Assembly (NCBI RefSeq): GCF_001544555.2
Contig: NZ_FCOK02000025.1
Span: 46,898-110,897, forward strand
Direction of reading: 5' to 3'
From: Caballeronia udeis
GTDB taxonomy: Bacteria; Pseudomonadota; Gammaproteobacteria; Burkholderiales; Burkholderiaceae
DNA length: 64,000 nucleotides
Shown here one piece after another: positions 36,108 through 45,323 of the stretch; position 1 is the stretch's first letter, and the number at the start of each line of letters is the position of its first letter. Below the pieces are notes generated by a model. It ran no database searches and had not been told where the DNA came from. It was given only the letters and a program-made list of their open reading frames with translations. A program made the translations under genes and the position numbers.

Positions 36108-37271
36108 TTAAGCGCCGAACTCCGCCGAAGCCACGTGCTTCGTTTGCGTGCCTGCGTCGTCTGTCTCGTTGTGGTCGCTGACTTGCGGAGCGGACGACTT
36201 GGCGGGCGCCGTGATTGCCGGAGCACCGTCAAGCGTCACGTGCACGCGCTTTTCGCCTGTTCCCGAGGTTGACGGCGAAACCGACGCCACGACCTGCTTC
36301 GGCGCGGGCTGCGCCGGCGCTTGCGGCGTGTTGATCGGCACATTGCGGCCACGCGCTACATCACGCAGGCGTGCACGTTCGGCCAGCACCTTCGCGCCGT
36401 AACCACCGTCGTCCTGTGCCGTCGAACCCACGTAGAAGCGCAATCCACCCGCCACCGAACCGCCACGCGCGATGCAATCCTTCAGAACCAGCGCCCCGAC
36501 CTTGATGTTCGCGAGCGGTTCAAGCGCCGCGTGCGAACCACCGAAATACTGGAATTTATCCGAGTGGACCTTCGACATCACCTGCATCAACCCTTGCGCG
36601 CCAACCCCACTTTCAGCATACGGATTGAAACCCGATTCGATCGCCATGACGGACAGCAGCAACAGCGGATCGAGGCCAACTTCACGGCCGGTATCGAAGG
36701 CCGCTTTCACGAGTTCGCTGACCGGCTCCTGCGCCACGTGGTAACGCCGCGCAATGAAGTTCGCCACCAGGTTCTGCTCACGATCCGACACGAGCACACG
36801 GTCGTCACGGGCATCGGCCACCACTCGCTGCGAGGAAATCGCGCTGGCGAGCGTCGAAACGGTCGGCAACGTGCGGGGATCGAGCCCATTTGGCGACACG
36901 GCGAGACTCAGGCCGCCGGTGAGCTTGCGGGTGCTGTCGTCGTCACTGGCTGCTGAGCCAAGCGATGTCGGCGTCGGCTCGCCGTTGCGCAGGTCCTCTT
37001 CGCGCTGATGACCGATCGCGAAGGGCGGGAAAGGTTGTCCGGAGAGCAACCGCGCTGGACCGGCTTGTACCGCGGCCGAGACGAGGGGCATGAGTTTGGC
37101 GGCGAAGGAGCCGCGCCAGGCTGGAAGCAGCCAGAGTGCCAGCGCGGTCACGACCGCAGCACAACCGACCAGGCTGAAAACTGTAAGACTCATACGTTTG
37201 GCGCGACGCAGCATGGCGCGTAGATGAAGCGCCAGGCGAGCGTCGGGACGCCACGACAACCAAGCATTCAT
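36108..37271 (-). CDS. Lytic transglycosylase (SLT domain)
   Basis: Peptidoglycan lyase of 387 residues. The start at 37271 is chosen from GGGAGAT seven bases upstream; the longer frame has no support. A membrane anchor lies at about 28-50, followed by a Ser/Thr/Asp-rich linker. The SLT domain (about 185-310) shows the catalytic Glu E212 in AIESGFNPYAESGVGAQGLM, then LANIKVGALVLKDCI and RFYVGS. The C-terminal 70 residues are Pro/Ala-rich. It acts in the periplasm, anchored to the inner membrane. Confidence 0.9.
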   Translation of the reverse strand: MNAWLSWRPDARLALHLRAMLRRAKRMSLTVFSLVGCAAVVTALALWLLPAWRGSFAAKLMPLVSAAVQAGPARLLSGQPFPPFAIGHQREEDLRNGEPTPTSLGSAASDDDSTRKLTGGLSLAVSPNGLDPRTLPTVSTLASAISSQRVVADARDDRVLVSDREQNLVANFIARRYHVAQEPVSELVKAAFDTGREVGLDPLLLLSVMAIESGFNPYAESGVGAQGLMQVMSKVHSDKFQYFGGSHAALEPLANIKVGALVLKDCIARGGSVAGGLRFYVGSTAQDDGGYGAKVLAERARLRDVARGRNVPINTPQAPAQPAPKQVVASVSPSTSGTGEKRVHVTLDGAPAITAPAKSSAPQVSDHNETDDAGTQTKHVASAEFGA

Positions 37272-37938
37272 TGGATGGATCTCCCAAATTGCATGATTTC
37301 TGCAGATGAAAAACCTAAAAACTGGTCCACCACGCAGAAATCGACACCGCCAGCCCTGGGTTAGCCACAAGCGGTATCGGGAAAACGGCACAGACCGTTG
37401 GGGAAACCTGACCGGAACATTACGTTTTCCGGGTGCGCGCAGCACGAAGGACATGCCGGGGCGCGCACACAGGTCACCACGCGAAAAACCGGCGAAGAAG
37501 AGCGCCGGCAAGAAAACCAAAGCCTCGATTCACCGGACTATTCCGGCACAGGTGACGCGTCGCGTCGTTTCAAAAGACCTGGGGCATTGGTAAAAAGTTT
37601 CAATTGGTGTTGTCAATGCCAAAGGATTCTAGCAGGCTCAAATGATCCGTCAATGCTGGTAAATGTAAAAGCTATTACTTTCAGTAATGATGAACACCGT
37701 TCAGAGCGGCGAGAACGGCCTGCCAAGCCACTTTCCAGCGGAATCGCCCTGGTTCCGCCATTGTGTGCTCTGACGTACCGACATCAACACAGGTAAAATC
37801 GACAATCGCCCGCGCGCGAAAGTTCCTCACCAGGTGCTTGAGCCGCTGCTTGGACCACTGCTTGAGCCAACTATTTCAGCCTCTGCCGCCCCCTTTTGCG
37901 CAGACCGCTTTTCCCGCAGGCCCCCTTCCCTTTAGCCG
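37272..37938. other. 670-base gene-free divergent region
   Basis: Lies between the lytic transglycosylase gene and ubiD. No gene is supported. The middle part (37590-37700) is A/T-rich and is the likely promoter zone. Confidence 0.5.
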
Positions 37939-39546
37939 ATGAAATACAAAGACCTGCGCGACTTCACCGCCCGCCTCGAAACACTCGGCGAGTTGCGTCG
38001 TATCAGCCAGCCTGTTTCGCCCGTTCTTGAAATGACCGAGCTCTCGGACCGCGTTCTGCGCTCGGGCGGACCGGCCTTGCTGTTCCAGGCGCCGACGGGG
38101 CACTCCATGCCCGTGCTGGCCAACCTGTTCGGTACGCCGAGGCGCGTGGCGCTCGGCATGGGTATCGAGACGGAAGCTCAAGCGGCGGCCGACCCCAGTC
38201 TTCTGAGCGATAAAGCCGCGCTCGAGTCGCTGCGTGACGTCGGCCGGCTGTTGTCGGCACTCAAGGAGCCCGAGCCGCCCAAGGGCCTGAAGGACGCGGG
38301 CAAATTGCTGTCGCTGGCGAAGGCCGTCTGGGACATGGCGCCGAAAACGGTCAGCTCATCACCCTGCCAGGAAATCGTGTGGGAAGGACAGGATGTCGAT
38401 CTGGCGCGCCTGCCCATTCAGACATGCTGGCCCGGCGACGCCGGTCCGCTCATCACGTGGGGACTCACGGTCACGCGCGGCCCGAACAAGACGCGGCAAA
38501 ACCTGGGTATCTATCGGCAGCAACTGATCGGGCGCAACAAATTGATCATGCGCTGGCTCGCGCACCGGGGCGGCGCGCTGGATTTCCGGGAGTTCGCGCT
38601 CGCCAATCCGGGCAAGCCGTATCCGGTGGCGGTCGTGCTTGGCGCCGATCCGGCCACCATTCTCGGCGCCGTCACGCCGGTGCCGGACTCGCTTTCCGAA
38701 TATCAGTTCGCCGGGTTGTTACGCGGTGCAAGGACCGAGTTGGCGAAATGTCTCACGCCGGGCGTCGATACATTGCAGGTTCCGGCGCGTGCGGAGATCG
38801 TGCTCGAAGGGTTCATCTATCCGCAAGACGGTCCTGTCGCGCCGCTGCCCGCCGGCGCGCCGCCGCGGCCATCGGCTAGTGCGTCGTCGAAATACGAACA
38901 CGCGCTCGAAGGCCCGTACGGCGACCACACCGGCTATTACAACGAACAAGAGTGGTTCCCGGTCTTCACCGTAGAGAAGATCACCATGCGCCGCGACGCG
39001 CTCTATCACTCCACGTATACAGGCAAACCACCCGACGAACCGGCCGTGCTCGGCGTCGCGCTTAACGAAGTGTTCGTGCCGCTGCTGCAAAAGCAGTTCA
39101 CGGAAATCACCGACTTCTATCTGCCACCCGAAGGCTGCAGTTATCGAATGGCGATCGTGCAGATCAAGAAGAGCTATCCGGGTCATGCGAAGCGCGTGAT
39201 GTTCGGCGTCTGGAGTTTCCTGCGTCAGTTCATGTATACGAAGTTCATCGTGGTGGTGGACGACGACGTGAACATCCGCGACTGGAAGGAGGTGATCTGG
39301 GCGATCACCACGCGCATTGATCCATCCCGCGATACGGTGCTGGTCGATAACACCCCGATCGACTATCTCGATTTCGCATCGCCGAAAGCGGGGTTGGGAT
39401 CGAAGATGGGACTCGACGCCACCAACAAATGGCCCGGCGAAACGGACCGCGAATGGGGCCGGCCAATTACGATGGACGATGCAGTGAAACGGCGCGTCGA
39501 CGCGTTGTGGGACGAAATCGGTTTTTCGGGAGGGAAACGTTCATGA
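37939..39546 (+). CDS. ubiD: UbiD family decarboxylase
   Basis: 3-octaprenyl-4-hydroxybenzoate decarboxylase of ubiquinone synthesis, 535 residues, slightly longer than the usual 490-500 because of insertions near residues 75-95 and 300. It needs prenylated FMN made by UbiX. Conserved blocks are MKYKDLRDFTARLETLGELR, TWGLTVTRGPNKTRQNLGIY, IMRWLAHRGGALDFREF, GYYNEQEWFPVFTVEKITMR and VVVDDDVNIRDWKEVIWAI. Its stop overlaps the next gene start (ATGA). Confidence 0.95.
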   Translation: MKYKDLRDFTARLETLGELRRISQPVSPVLEMTELSDRVLRSGGPALLFQAPTGHSMPVLANLFGTPRRVALGMGIETEAQAAADPSLLSDKAALESLRDVGRLLSALKEPEPPKGLKDAGKLLSLAKAVWDMAPKTVSSSPCQEIVWEGQDVDLARLPIQTCWPGDAGPLITWGLTVTRGPNKTRQNLGIYRQQLIGRNKLIMRWLAHRGGALDFREFALANPGKPYPVAVVLGADPATILGAVTPVPDSLSEYQFAGLLRGARTELAKCLTPGVDTLQVPARAEIVLEGFIYPQDGPVAPLPAGAPPRPSASASSKYEHALEGPYGDHTGYYNEQEWFPVFTVEKITMRRDALYHSTYTGKPPDEPAVLGVALNEVFVPLLQKQFTEITDFYLPPEGCSYRMAIVQIKKSYPGHAKRVMFGVWSFLRQFMYTKFIVVVDDDVNIRDWKEVIWAITTRIDPSRDTVLVDNTPIDYLDFASPKAGLGSKMGLDATNKWPGETDREWGRPITMDDAVKRRVDALWDEIGFSGGKRS

Positions 39547-40565
39547 AGGTTGCGGCGACGGTTTATCGAGGGGACCTGGTTGAAAACACGCATGCCGCGC
39601 ATGTGGCGGTTGTCGACGCCGAAGGCCGGTTGATCTACGCTTTCGGCGATCCGTCACGCATGACGCTTGCGCGTTCAGCGGCGAAACCGGCGCAGGCGCT
39701 TGCGGTGCTGGAAACAGGCGCGCTTGCGCGTTTCGGTTTCGACGACGCCGATCTCGCGTTGATGTGCGCATCGCACAACAGCGAGCCGCGTCACATCGAG
39801 CGCACGCGCGCCATGCTGGCCAAGGCGCAGGTCACCGAAGCCGACCTTCGATGCGGCGGCCACACGCCTTTGTCGGACGCGGTCTGGAAAGAGTGGCTCA
39901 GGCGTGGTTTCACGCCAACTGGCGTGTGCAGCAATTGCTCCGGCAAACATGCGGGCATGCTGGCGGGTGCGCAGGCGCTGGGCGCGGCTGTTGCCGACTA
40001 TCACCTGCCTGAGCATGCGCTGCAGGTTCGGGTGAAGCGGACCGTAGCCGAACTCTGCGATCTGCCGGAAGACGGCGTGCAATGGGCTATTGATGGTTGC
40101 AATCTACCTACTCCGGCGTTCCCGCTGGATCGGCTCGCCCGGCTGTTCATGAAGATGGCGAATGCCGATACCGAGGTTGAGACTACACCGCGTTCGCAGG
40201 CGCTTGCCCGGATCTATCGCGCGATGACAACGTATCCCGAACTCGTCGCCGGCGACGGCCGGTTCTGTACCGCATTGATGCAAGCCTTCGACGGCGATCT
40301 GGTCGCTAAAGTAGGCGCCGACGCGAGTTACGCGATCGGTGTTCGCGCTACCGGCACGCGCGGGCCGCTGGGCATCGCCGTCAAGGTGGAAGACGGCAAT
40401 ACAACCGTGCTTTACGCCATCGTGGCCAATGTACTTGGGCAACTCGACATCGGCCGCGAAGCGCAGCGCGCAAAACTCGCCGCTTATGGAAACCCGCCAA
40501 TGCGCAACACGATGGGTATCGAGACGGGACGACTGGCGGTGACCGTGCCGCTCGAACGCATTTAG
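39543..40565 (+). CDS. L-asparaginase II family protein
   Basis: Belongs to the asparaginase II family first described in Rhizobium etli (AnsA type), unrelated to E. coli AnsB. It has 340 residues. The start at 39543 overlaps ubiD by 4 bases and gives the normal N-terminus VYRGDLVENTHAAHVAVVD. Family blocks are RSAAKPAQALAVLE, LMCASHNSEPRHIERTRAML, GVCSNCSGKHAGMLAG and DGCNLPTPAFPLDRLARLF. It likely hydrolyses asparagine to aspartate and ammonia in the cytosol. Confidence 0.92.
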   Translation: MKVAATVYRGDLVENTHAAHVAVVDAEGRLIYAFGDPSRMTLARSAAKPAQALAVLETGALARFGFDDADLALMCASHNSEPRHIERTRAMLAKAQVTEADLRCGGHTPLSDAVWKEWLRRGFTPTGVCSNCSGKHAGMLAGAQALGAAVADYHLPEHALQVRVKRTVAELCDLPEDGVQWAIDGCNLPTPAFPLDRLARLFMKMANADTEVETTPRSQALARIYRAMTTYPELVAGDGRFCTALMQAFDGDLVAKVGADASYAIGVRATGTRGPLGIAVKVEDGNTTVLYAIVANVLGQLDIGREAQRAKLAAYGNPPMRNTMGIETGRLAVTVPLERI

Positions 40566-40578
40566 CACGCTAGCGTTC

Positions 40579-40614
40579 GACCTGCTGCTGCCGCGCGCGC
40601 CGCAGCAGCAGGTC
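40579..40614 (+). terminator. Strong hairpin after the asparaginase gene
   Basis: A perfect 13-bp stem (40579-40591 with 40602-40614) starting GACCTGCTGCTG, 13 bases past the stop. No T tract follows, so it may protect the 3' end or pause polymerase rather than terminate fully. Confidence 0.55.
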
Positions 40615-40676
40615 CAAAACGAGAAGCCGGGCTCCCCGCTTCGCTCAATACAAAAAGATTAAAAAGGAAAGTCGGG

Positions 40677-41354
40677 ATGCACGTGTTGCCATTGCTGTCT
40701 GATGGATTTTTTCTGTCGTTGTCGCTGTGCCTGGATATTGGTATCGCAAACGTCGCGATCATCTCACTAACACTTTCCCACGGCTTCAAGCCGGGCATGA
40801 TGCTCGGCCTGGGCACCTGTTTCGGCGATCTCGTCTACGCGGCGCTCGCGCTTGCAGGCATGGCGGCGCTGCTCCAGTTCGATGCCGTGCGCTGGGTCGT
40901 CTGGATAGGCGGCGCGATCGTGCTGCTGTTCCTGACCTTCAAAATGGCGCGTGAAGCGCTGCTTCCGGCGTCCGCCCCGCCGGTGGAGGGCGAGCCGGAC
41001 CTCATCGCCACACCGCGGCCCTCTCACCTGCGCAGCTTCATGCGCGGCACCCTGCTTGCTGTGTCTTCACCAAGCGCGATCCTCTGGTTTGCCGCCGTAG
41101 GCGGCGCACTGATCGCGAAAGCCGGCGCAACGGGCCCGGCGAGCGCTTCAGTGTTTCTGATCGGCTTCTTTTGCGGCGGGCTCGGCTGGACACTCTTCAT
41201 CTGCACGCTCGCCAGCCACGGCCGCAAACGCGCCGGGACGACTTTGCTGCGCGCTTGTCACGTTTTATCGGCGGTGCTGTTCGCGTATTTCGCGTACAGC
41301 GTGATCGTCAACGGTTATCACGACCTGATCCTGAACGGCGCGCAGAAGCTATGA
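40677..41354 (+). CDS. LysE family amino-acid exporter
   Basis: Inner-membrane exporter of 225 residues with six hydrophobic segments. The family motif near the first loop reads DIGIANVAIISLTLSHGFKPG, a variant of the usual PGP-type sequence, and AVSSPSAILWFAAVGG marks the fourth segment. A hydrophilic loop occupies about 95-118. Possible substrates are amino acids or homoserine lactones. Convergent with the dehydratase gene, 10 bases away. Confidence 0.88.
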   Translation: MHVLPLLSDGFFLSLSLCLDIGIANVAIISLTLSHGFKPGMMLGLGTCFGDLVYAALALAGMAALLQFDAVRWVVWIGGAIVLLFLTFKMAREALLPASAPPVEGEPDLIATPRPSHLRSFMRGTLLAVSSPSAILWFAAVGGALIAKAGATGPASASVFLIGFFCGGLGWTLFICTLASHGRKRAGTTLLRACHVLSAVLFAYFAYSVIVNGYHDLILNGAQKL

Positions 41355-41364
41355 CGCCACGCGA

Positions 41365-42330
41365 TCATGCGAGGAATTGAGCGAGCCGCGCCAGGTCGAC
41401 GTTGCCGCCGCTGACGATTATGCCCACGCGCTTGCCCTTCACCGGCAAGATGTTCTGCAGCACAGCGGCCGCCGCCAGACAACCCGTGGGCTCGACCACC
41501 ATCTTCATGCGCTGCGCGAAGAACTTCATGGTCTGCACGAGCTGGTCGTCGCTGACGGTGACGACGCGGTCCACATAGCGCTTCAGGATCGGGAAGTTGT
41601 ATTCGCCCACATGCGTGGACGCCGCGCCGTCGGCGATTGTGCGCGGCACCTCTATATGAACGATCTCGCCGCGTTCGAGGGATTGCTGGGCGTCGTTGCC
41701 CGCCTCCGGCTCCACGCCGATCACGGTACATGACGGGCTCAGCTCGGCCGCCGCCAGCGCACACCCGGCGAGCAAACCTCCGCCGCCCAGGCACACGAAC
41801 AGATAATCCAGCGGCCCGGTTTCTTCGATGAGTTCCTTCGCCGACGTCCCCTGCCCCGCGATCACATGCGGATGGTCGTAGGGCGGAATCAGCGTCATGT
41901 CGCGCTCTTGCGCGAGCCGGGCGGCAATCTCCTCGCGATTCCCGGTGTACCGGTCGTAGGTGATCACTTCGCCGCCATAACCCCGCGTGGCTTCCATTTT
42001 CGCGGCCGGCGCATCCTCCGGCATGATGATCGTCGCCTTGATACCGGCAATGCGCGCCGACAGCGCAATGGCCTGCGCGTGATTGCCCGATGAAAACGTC
42101 AGCACGCCGGCCTGGCGCTGGGACTCGGTGAAATGGGAGATCGCGTTGAACGCACCCCGAAACTTGAATGCGCCCATGCGCTGGAAGTTCTCGCACTTGA
42201 AGAACAGACTCGCGCCGGTGAGCGCGTCCGCAGTGCGGGAGGTCATCACAGGCGTGCGATGCGCAGCGCCGGCGATATGTTCTGCGGCGTCGGCAACGTC
42301 GGCGTAGGTGGGTGCGGGAAGAGTTGACAT
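41365..42330 (-). CDS. Threonine/serine dehydratase-like PLP enzyme
   Basis: Fold-type II PLP enzyme of 321 residues without the C-terminal ACT regulatory domain of biosynthetic IlvA, so it matches the catabolic threonine dehydratase / serine racemase / threo-3-hydroxyaspartate ammonia-lyase group. The Schiff-base lysine is K56 in MGAFKFRGA, the cofactor ring loop is SSGNHAQA (80-87) and the phosphate loop LGGGGLLAG (181-189). It deaminates beta-hydroxy amino acids; which one is not readable. Confidence 0.92.
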   Translation of the reverse strand: MSTLPAPTYADVADAAEHIAGAAHRTPVMTSRTADALTGASLFFKCENFQRMGAFKFRGAFNAISHFTESQRQAGVLTFSSGNHAQAIALSARIAGIKATIIMPEDAPAAKMEATRGYGGEVITYDRYTGNREEIAARLAQERDMTLIPPYDHPHVIAGQGTSAKELIEETGPLDYLFVCLGGGGLLAGCALAAAELSPSCTVIGVEPEAGNDAQQSLERGEIVHIEVPRTIADGAASTHVGEYNFPILKRYVDRVVTVSDDQLVQTMKFFAQRMKMVVEPTGCLAAAAVLQNILPVKGKRVGIIVSGGNVDLARLAQFLA

Positions 42331-42477
42331 CGGAACTCAAGGGCGGCAGTTGAGGAACTGCTATTGTCCCCGCATCGTGGAGCGTTTGGAAAGCTGGCCA
42401 AATGGCCAGGTGGCTAAAAGCGCGGCCAGATCGAGCGTCCGCTTAAACCCGCGCGAACAACCCGCGCACAAAATAAG

Positions 42478-42513
42478 ACAGCGCAACCCGGCTCGACGCC
42501 GACGTTGCGCTGT
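42478..42513 (-). terminator. Hairpin terminator of the PXPV-repeat gene
   Basis: ACAGCGCAAC (42478-42487) pairs with GTTGCGCTGT (42504-42513), with a second small stem inside. On the minus strand it is followed by CTTATTTTG. It lies about 55 bases past the stop codon. Confidence 0.65.
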
Positions 42514-42565
42514 TTGCATTCTCAGGACTCGGCAGCCAGGATGCTACCCCGTGAACTCCCGGACT

Positions 42566-42880
42566 TTAATGACGCCAGCCACCGTAGCCGCCGCGGTATC
42601 CGTAGCCGCGGTGGTAACCGTACCCGCCACGGTAATAGCCGCCACGGTAATAAGGGTGACCGTAATACCCGCCAACCACAACGGCCGGCGGCCCGTAATA
42701 AACGGGCGGCGGCGCATACACAACCGGGCCCGGCGCGTAATAAACGGGCGGCGGCGGTGCCGCGTAGACGGGATAAGCAGGCACCCCAATGCCGATACCC
42801 ACCGAAACGTGCGCTTGGGCGGCGCTCACAAGGCCTGCGCCAAGTGCTGCGGCAGCCAGAATCTGGATGATCTTTTTCAC
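42566..42880 (-). CDS. Secreted PXPV-repeat, Tyr/Gly/Pro-rich protein
   Basis: Small exported protein of 104 residues. The GTG at 42880 is preferred over an upstream ATG because it sits behind GGAGAA and starts the signal peptide VKKIIQILAAAALGAGLVSA. The mature part has PXPV-type repeats (PAYPVYAAPPPPVYYAPGP, APPPVYYGPP) and then GGYYGHPYYRGGYYRGG repeats ending in His. The PXPV family is mainly known from Burkholderia; its function is unknown. The composition suggests an unstructured envelope or surface protein. Confidence 0.82.
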   Translation of the reverse strand: MKKIIQILAAAALGAGLVSAAQAHVSVGIGIGVPAYPVYAAPPPPVYYAPGPVVYAPPPVYYGPPAVVVGGYYGHPYYRGGYYRGGYGYHRGYGYRGGYGGWRH

Positions 42881-43192
42881 TTTTGTTCTCCGCGCCGCGG
42901 TCCTGTACACATGACCGGTTACCGCAACGACATGCATTCAATGTAGCTAAAAACCCTGAATCCCACCTTAAGCATTTGTTGCAAATTGCAATATCTACAG
43001 TCCTGAAAGTGGGTTTTGTCTGCCGAATTTCAAGCAGCCGGACAGCCCCACCGGGCTTGGCACAAGGGATTAACGAGACAGATTAAGGGCTTGCTGAGAA
43101 AGCTGCCGGCCGCTGCCGCCGTCTGCGACGTTATTCCGAATGTCACGAAAGTAATGATTCATTACACTTTGCTTTAGGCGCCGCGAAAAACG
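42881..43192. other. Upstream region of the PXPV gene with a perfect 15-base palindrome
   Basis: No gene seen. GTAATGATTCATTAC at 43151-43165 is a perfect 7-bp inverted repeat around one T, a plausible dimeric-regulator site about 270 bases above the PXPV start. Confidence 0.4.
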
Positions 43193-43226
43193 AAAACCCC
43201 GCCGACCGGGAAGCGTCGAGCGGGGC
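43193..43226 (-). terminator. Rho-independent terminator (minus strand)
   Basis: On the minus strand CCCCGC and GCGGGG form the stem (43225-43220 and 43202-43197), followed by TTTTCGTTTTT. It lies 38 bases past the small minus-strand gene ending at 43264 and supports that gene being real. Confidence 0.8.
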
Positions 43227-43263
43227 ATGGTCAAACGGTGCTGCTTTTTTAGTCAAACAGCGC

Positions 43264-43425
43264 TCAGCCGACCTTCACATAGGCGAACTCGCGGGTGACG
43301 CTGGGTGGCACATAAGCCCCGCTGATCCTGACCCGCGGCGTGAGACGTTTGCGCTGATCCCACCACTGGCGCCGATGCGTCTGGCTGAGAAAACGCAGGT
43401 GTTTCCGATACGCAAAAATACTCAT
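43264..43425 (-). CDS. Small basic hypothetical protein
   Basis: A 53-residue, strongly basic, aromatic-containing protein starting MSIFAYRKHLRFLSQTHRRQ. The ATG at 43425 is preceded by GGGGG at a workable distance and the frame ends just before a good minus-strand terminator. No family recognised. A second overlapping frame (43253-43507) looks less likely. It is divergent from the DUF2520 protein gene. Confidence 0.4.
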   Translation of the reverse strand: MSIFAYRKHLRFLSQTHRRQWWDQRKRLTPRVRISGAYVPPSVTREFAYVKVG

Positions 43426-43644
43426 GGCGACCCCCAAACGTTGCAAAACAAGCACTGGCGTACATCGGCCAAAAGACCAACCCCGACTGTTCAGGCCCGC
43501 AATGCAAATTTGCTCGAGCCTCGCAAAACCGCTGGCGGCGGCGCTGCGCGCCGTTTTTATGGCGCCCACGCCGTTGCGCGATACTTCATCTTGCGCCGCA
43601 AACGCGAAACCGCGCAGCGCAACATATCCTGTGGAGCAACAACC

Positions 43645-44562
43645 ATGCCTTTTTCAACGACGCCTCGCTTGGGCTTCGTCGGCGCGGGGCGTCTCGCGCG
43701 TTGTCTGGCGGCCATCTGGTCCCGCGCGGGCTATCCGGTCACCGCAATAGCGAGCCGATCGGCGGCATCGGCGTACGAATTTGCGGGCGAATTGCCGGGC
43801 TGCCTGATCGCCGACGACGCCAGCGCCGTTGCGCGCCATGCCGATATCGTATTTTTAACCGTTCCTGACGACGCCATTGGTGCGACGGCGAACGCTTTGC
43901 AACTGGATCAGGCTCGCGCCGGCACGCAGGCGGTCGTGCATTGCAGCGGCGCCACGCCCGTCGATGTCCTCGCCCCCGCTCAGGCGCAGGGTGCGGACAT
44001 CGGCGGATTCCATCCGTTGTTCCTGTTCGGCGGCCTGGCAAGTGACCAGACGCGCATTGCGGGCTGTTCGGTCACGATCGAAGCCAGCGGCCCCTTGCAC
44101 GGCACACTGACGGCGCTGGTCCGGGCGCTCGGCTGCCATCCGCTATCCATCCCTCCGGGCGGCCGGCTGCTGTACCACGCCGCCGCGCACTACGCGGCCA
44201 GCTTCGCGCTGTGCTCCCTTTCGGAGACCGTGACGCTGTGGAAGGAACTGGGTTTCGACGAAGACGACGCTTTGCGCGCGGTCCTGCCGATGCTCGCCGG
44301 CACCATCGAAACAGCGCGTGAAAAGGGTTTGCCGGGCGCGCTTGCCGGCCCGGTATCGCGCGGCGATGCGAGCATTGTCGTGAAACAACTGGCGCTGCTG
44401 CAAAACCTCGGCGGCGATCACGCCACGCTTTATGCGCTGCTGTCGCGGCGTGCGGTCGCGCTGGCGAAACGGCGCGCGTCGCCACCGCCCGCGCAAGCGC
44501 TCGACGCGATGTCGCATGCCATCGAACTCGTGCTGAACGGGACCGCGCCGCGCGACGATTGA
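43645..44562 (+). CDS. Rossmann-fold DUF2520 domain protein
   Basis: Likely NAD(P)-dependent dehydrogenase-like protein of 305 residues. The start at 43645 follows TGGAG and precedes RLGFVGAGRLARCLAAIWSR, a dinucleotide-binding GxGxxxxxL loop. The Rossmann-like part covers about 1-130 (HADIVFLTVPDDAIG), and the all-helical DUF2520 part about 140-290, with LYHAAAHYAASFALCSLSE. The organisation resembles pyrroline-5-carboxylate reductase and ketopantoate reductase relatives, but the substrate is unknown. Confidence 0.88.
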   Translation: MPFSTTPRLGFVGAGRLARCLAAIWSRAGYPVTAIASRSAASAYEFAGELPGCLIADDASAVARHADIVFLTVPDDAIGATANALQLDQARAGTQAVVHCSGATPVDVLAPAQAQGADIGGFHPLFLFGGLASDQTRIAGCSVTIEASGPLHGTLTALVRALGCHPLSIPPGGRLLYHAAAHYAASFALCSLSETVTLWKELGFDEDDALRAVLPMLAGTIETAREKGLPGALAGPVSRGDASIVVKQLALLQNLGGDHATLYALLSRRAVALAKRRASPPPAQALDAMSHAIELVLNGTAPRDD

Positions 44563-44879
44563 TTGCCCGGATCCGACGCCCGCGGCCAGCCGTGCGAGGG
44601 CACCCGTGTGCCCGTGTACGCCAAGCGGCACAAGGCGTCATCAAGCCATGCTATCGTGATGCCCGGCGCGCCAGCGTGGCAAAGCCGCCGAGGGGTTCGG
44701 CCAGCGCGCCGGACGCTGGCAGGAAACTGGGCAACAAGCGGGCAACAAGTGAGCAACAGGCGCTCCGAACCACGGTTTGGGGCCTGGTTCAGGACCTGGA
44801 CCCGTGCGCTGAGCCCAGCAAAGTTGCGGCTTCGCCCGCCACCCTCGACGCCAACCCATTCCAGCTACGAGAACGAACA
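44563..44879. other. Intergenic region before the EthD gene
   Basis: No gene supported. The stretch includes three short imperfect repeats of GGGCAACAAG-type sequence at about 44728-44760. Confidence 0.45.
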
Positions 44880-45203
44880 ATGATCAAGGTGAGCTTTTTT
44901 TATCCGTATCGCGAGAATGCGCCCTTCGACATCGACTACTACTGTACGAGCCATATGCCGTGGGTGGCCGGCTTGCTCGGCAGCGCATTGAAGGGCTGGT
45001 CGGCGGACGCAGGCCTCGCGGGCGGCGCGCCGGGTTCTTCGCCCACGTACATTGCGGCGTGCCACCTGCTGTTCGATTCCGTCGATGCCTTCGCCGCCGC
45101 GGTCTCGCCGCATGCAAAAGCCTTCTCCGCGGACATAGTTAACTACTACCCTGATGGTGTTCCGCCGGTCGTACAGATCAGCGACGTTCGCGCCAGTAGC
45201 TGA
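44880..45203 (+). CDS. EthD family protein
   Basis: Dimeric ferredoxin-like (alpha-beta barrel) protein of 107 residues. The start at 44880 gives the family N-terminus MIKVSFFYPYRENAPFDIDY followed by the conserved YCTSHMPWV. The C-terminus carries DIVNYYPDGVPPVVQISDV. EthD was first linked to ethyl tert-butyl ether degradation, but most members have unknown roles. Single gene. Confidence 0.88.
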   Translation: MIKVSFFYPYRENAPFDIDYYCTSHMPWVAGLLGSALKGWSADAGLAGGAPGSSPTYIAACHLLFDSVDAFAAAVSPHAKAFSADIVNYYPDGVPPVVQISDVRASS

Positions 45204-45323
45204 CCGGCAGCAACGAATTGACGAAGCTGGCGAAGCCGGGCGGTTTGCCGTTGCGGCTTTACTGCCCTCGTGTCACTCCGCGCGGCCATGAGCGCCGCGC
45301 TTTTGCCTTGAAAAGGATTTGAG

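Noticed and set aside
43253..43507. An 84-codon minus-strand frame overlapping the small basic protein
   Set aside because: The overlapping frame 43264-43425 has the better ribosome-binding site and a more protein-like sequence.
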